Under the pieces are notes generated by a model. It was not told the origin of the DNA, did no database searches, and saw only the letters and a list, made by a program, of their open reading frames with translations. Below are positions 4,358 through 5,470 of a DNA stretch of 5,470 nt, in pieces (within the stretch, counting starts at the first letter, position 1; every line of letters begins with the position of its first letter). This stretch comes from Nitrososphaerota archaeon (GTDB taxonomy: Archaea; Thermoproteota; Nitrososphaeria; Nitrososphaerales; UBA57). Location: contig JACPBJ010000079.1 in assembly GCA_016180375.1 (NCBI GenBank), forward strand, positions 1 through 5,470. The letters are read 5' to 3'. The position numbers and the translations under genes were made by a program.

Positions 4358-5446
4358 TTGCCAGCCGGTGCAAAGCGGTTTAACCTAATTCATCTTCTGC
4401 TTGTATTCGCGCCGATAGCCATTGCGCTTGAACTGCTCCATGCAGACCACATTATTGTATTCACCACATCAGCCATAGCGATACTCCCGCTTGCCAAATT
4501 CATAGGGGATTCGACAGAACATCTGGCAGTCCATTACGGAGCAGTCACTGGTTCTCTCATGAACGTCACTTTTGGTAACGCAGCTGAAGTGATAATTGCA
4601 CTTACAGCGCTTAATGCAGGGCTATTCGACCTGATAAAAGCGTCTATAACTGGTTCGATAATAGGCAATGTACTGCTGATATTTGGATTGAGCATGATTG
4701 CTGGAGGTATCAGGAAGAAGGAGCAGGTCTTCAACAGCGCCAACACAAACATTCAAACCTCAATGCTCTTCCTAGCAGTAATAGGCCTCGCAGTGCCTAC
4801 TATCCTTGCTGAAACTGAGCTAAAGCCAAACAGTCCTGCCAATGTGGACAGCATACAGATAATGAGCGATACTCTGGCGTTCACTCTGCTTGCCGTGTAC
4901 ATCGCTGCGCTGATCTTTACCTTTGTGACGCATAAGCATCTATTCGTGTCTGCCCATGCTGAAGAGGAACATAACAATCATGCAGTATGGAGTAAGAAGA
5001 AAGCCTTTGGAGTTTTGGGCATTGCGATGGTTTTCGTTGCTGTGGTGAGCGAGATCCTCGTTGGCTCGGTTGAAGCGACATCGAAGGAATTTGGGTTCGG
5101 CGAGCTCTTTGTCGGTGCAGTTATAGTTGGCTTGGTGGGAAATGCCGCAGAGCATAGCAGCGCCATAATACTTGCAAGGAAGGACAAGATGGATACCGCA
5201 ATAGGGATTGCTGCCGGCTCTGGTACTCAGATAGCGCTTTTTGTAGTTCCTCTTCTGGTAATAGCGGGAATCCTGCTGGGAAAGCCTCTGACACTTGTTT
5301 TTACGGCATACGAACTGGCAGCTGTATTCCTGGCAGCTATTATAATGAACCTGATCTCGCATGATGGAAGGACCAACTGGTTTGAAGGTGCCATGATGAC
5401 CGCAGTCTATGTGATAATTGGAATTGGTTTCTTCTTCATCAAATAG
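4358..5446 (+). CDS. Ca2+/H+ antiporter, CaCA superfamily, CAX type
   Basis: This 362-residue integral membrane protein, a normal length for the family, would export Ca2+ (possibly other divalent cations) in exchange for protons across the cytoplasmic membrane. The two signature alpha-repeats are intact: residues 61-110 contain GNAAE (73-77) and GSIIGN (99-104), and residues 253-298 contain GNAAE (261-265) and GSGTQ (287-291). The Glu residues 77 and 265 are the expected cation-binding acids. About ten or eleven hydrophobic segments are present, with the two halves joined by a central loop (about 192-215) rich in His and Glu (HKH, HAEEEHNNH), corresponding to the acidic region that separates the halves in CAX proteins. 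The TTG start follows an in-frame TAA at 4331, no ATG or GTG lies before the first helix, and a TATA box sits about 27 nt upstream. It is divergent from the B-box gene. Nothing of note lies in the last 24 bases. Confidence 0.94.
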   Translation: MPAGAKRFNLIHLLLVFAPIAIALELLHADHIIVFTTSAIAILPLAKFIGDSTEHLAVHYGAVTGSLMNVTFGNAAEVIIALTALNAGLFDLIKASITGSIIGNVLLIFGLSMIAGGIRKKEQVFNSANTNIQTSMLFLAVIGLAVPTILAETELKPNSPANVDSIQIMSDTLAFTLLAVYIAALIFTFVTHKHLFVSAHAEEEHNNHAVWSKKKAFGVLGIAMVFVAVVSEILVGSVEATSKEFGFGELFVGAVIVGLVGNAAEHSSAIILARKDKMDTAIGIAAGSGTQIALFVVPLLVIAGILLGKPLTLVFTAYELAAVFLAAIIMNLISHDGRTNWFEGAMMTAVYVIIGIGFFFIK

Positions 5447-5470
5447 GCACAGCATAACAGCCTTCAAAGC

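Noticed and set aside
4940..5467. Minus-strand open frame of 175 codons opposite the antiporter
   Set aside because: It is fully antisense to an intact, well-recognised Ca2+/H+ antiporter, has no domain I recognise and reads like a shadow of the codon pattern of the sense gene.
1..5470. CRISPR array, rRNA or insertion-sequence ends
   Set aside because: No regularly spaced repeats, no rRNA-like sequence and no transposase frame with terminal inverted repeats were found on either strand.

Overview
The window looks archaeal, most likely from an ammonia-oxidising Nitrososphaeria (Thaumarchaeota) lineage, possibly a soil type. The evidence is internal. There is a tRNA-Ile gene with two short introns, one of them in the D-loop. 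Strong TATA boxes lie about 27 nt upstream of start codons with no room for a Shine-Dalgarno leader, so several mRNAs look leaderless. There is a degraded tyrosine integrase resembling the tRNA-targeting thaumarchaeal ones, a B-box zinc-finger microprotein, and exported proteins with C-terminal membrane anchors. No database search was possible, so the lineage is an inference.

Layout. Positions 1-953 (minus strand) hold the N-terminal 317 residues of an exported PQQ-type beta-propeller protein that runs off the left edge, with a textbook TATA box at 975-984. Positions 954-2620 form a gene-poor, decayed stretch. It contains a possible 60-residue ORF (1084-1266) ending in an intrinsic-type hairpin plus T-run, an unassigned open frame (1293-1604), a cluster of small inverted repeats (1644-1675), a small unassigned minus-strand ORF (1760-1909), and a broken tyrosine-integrase gene (1919-2615, minus). 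The integrase lies directly against the 3' end of tRNA-Ile, and a degenerate copy of the tRNA 3' end sits inside its 5' region. The stretch reads as the scar of an element once integrated at that tRNA.

Positions 2625-2911 hold two divergent tRNA genes: tRNA-Ile(GAU) on the minus strand with two introns, and tRNA-Ala(UGC) on the plus strand. Their shared promoter region contains a perfect 17-bp tandem duplication.

The right part is intact. A 342-residue membrane-anchored surface protein (2977-4005, plus) has two beta-rich domains separated by Pro/Gln/Ala-rich linkers. A 49-residue B-box zinc-finger protein follows (4065-4214, minus). It is divergent from a Ca2+/H+ antiporter of the CaCA/CAX family (4358-5446, plus), and both of these have well-placed TATA boxes. 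Apart from the tRNA pair, which shares an upstream region, the genes look individually transcribed rather than in an operon, and no pathway clearly links them. The clearest things beyond routine annotation are the zinc-finger microgene, the D-loop tRNA intron, the integrase scar with its duplicated tRNA end, and the tandem repeat in the tRNA promoter region.
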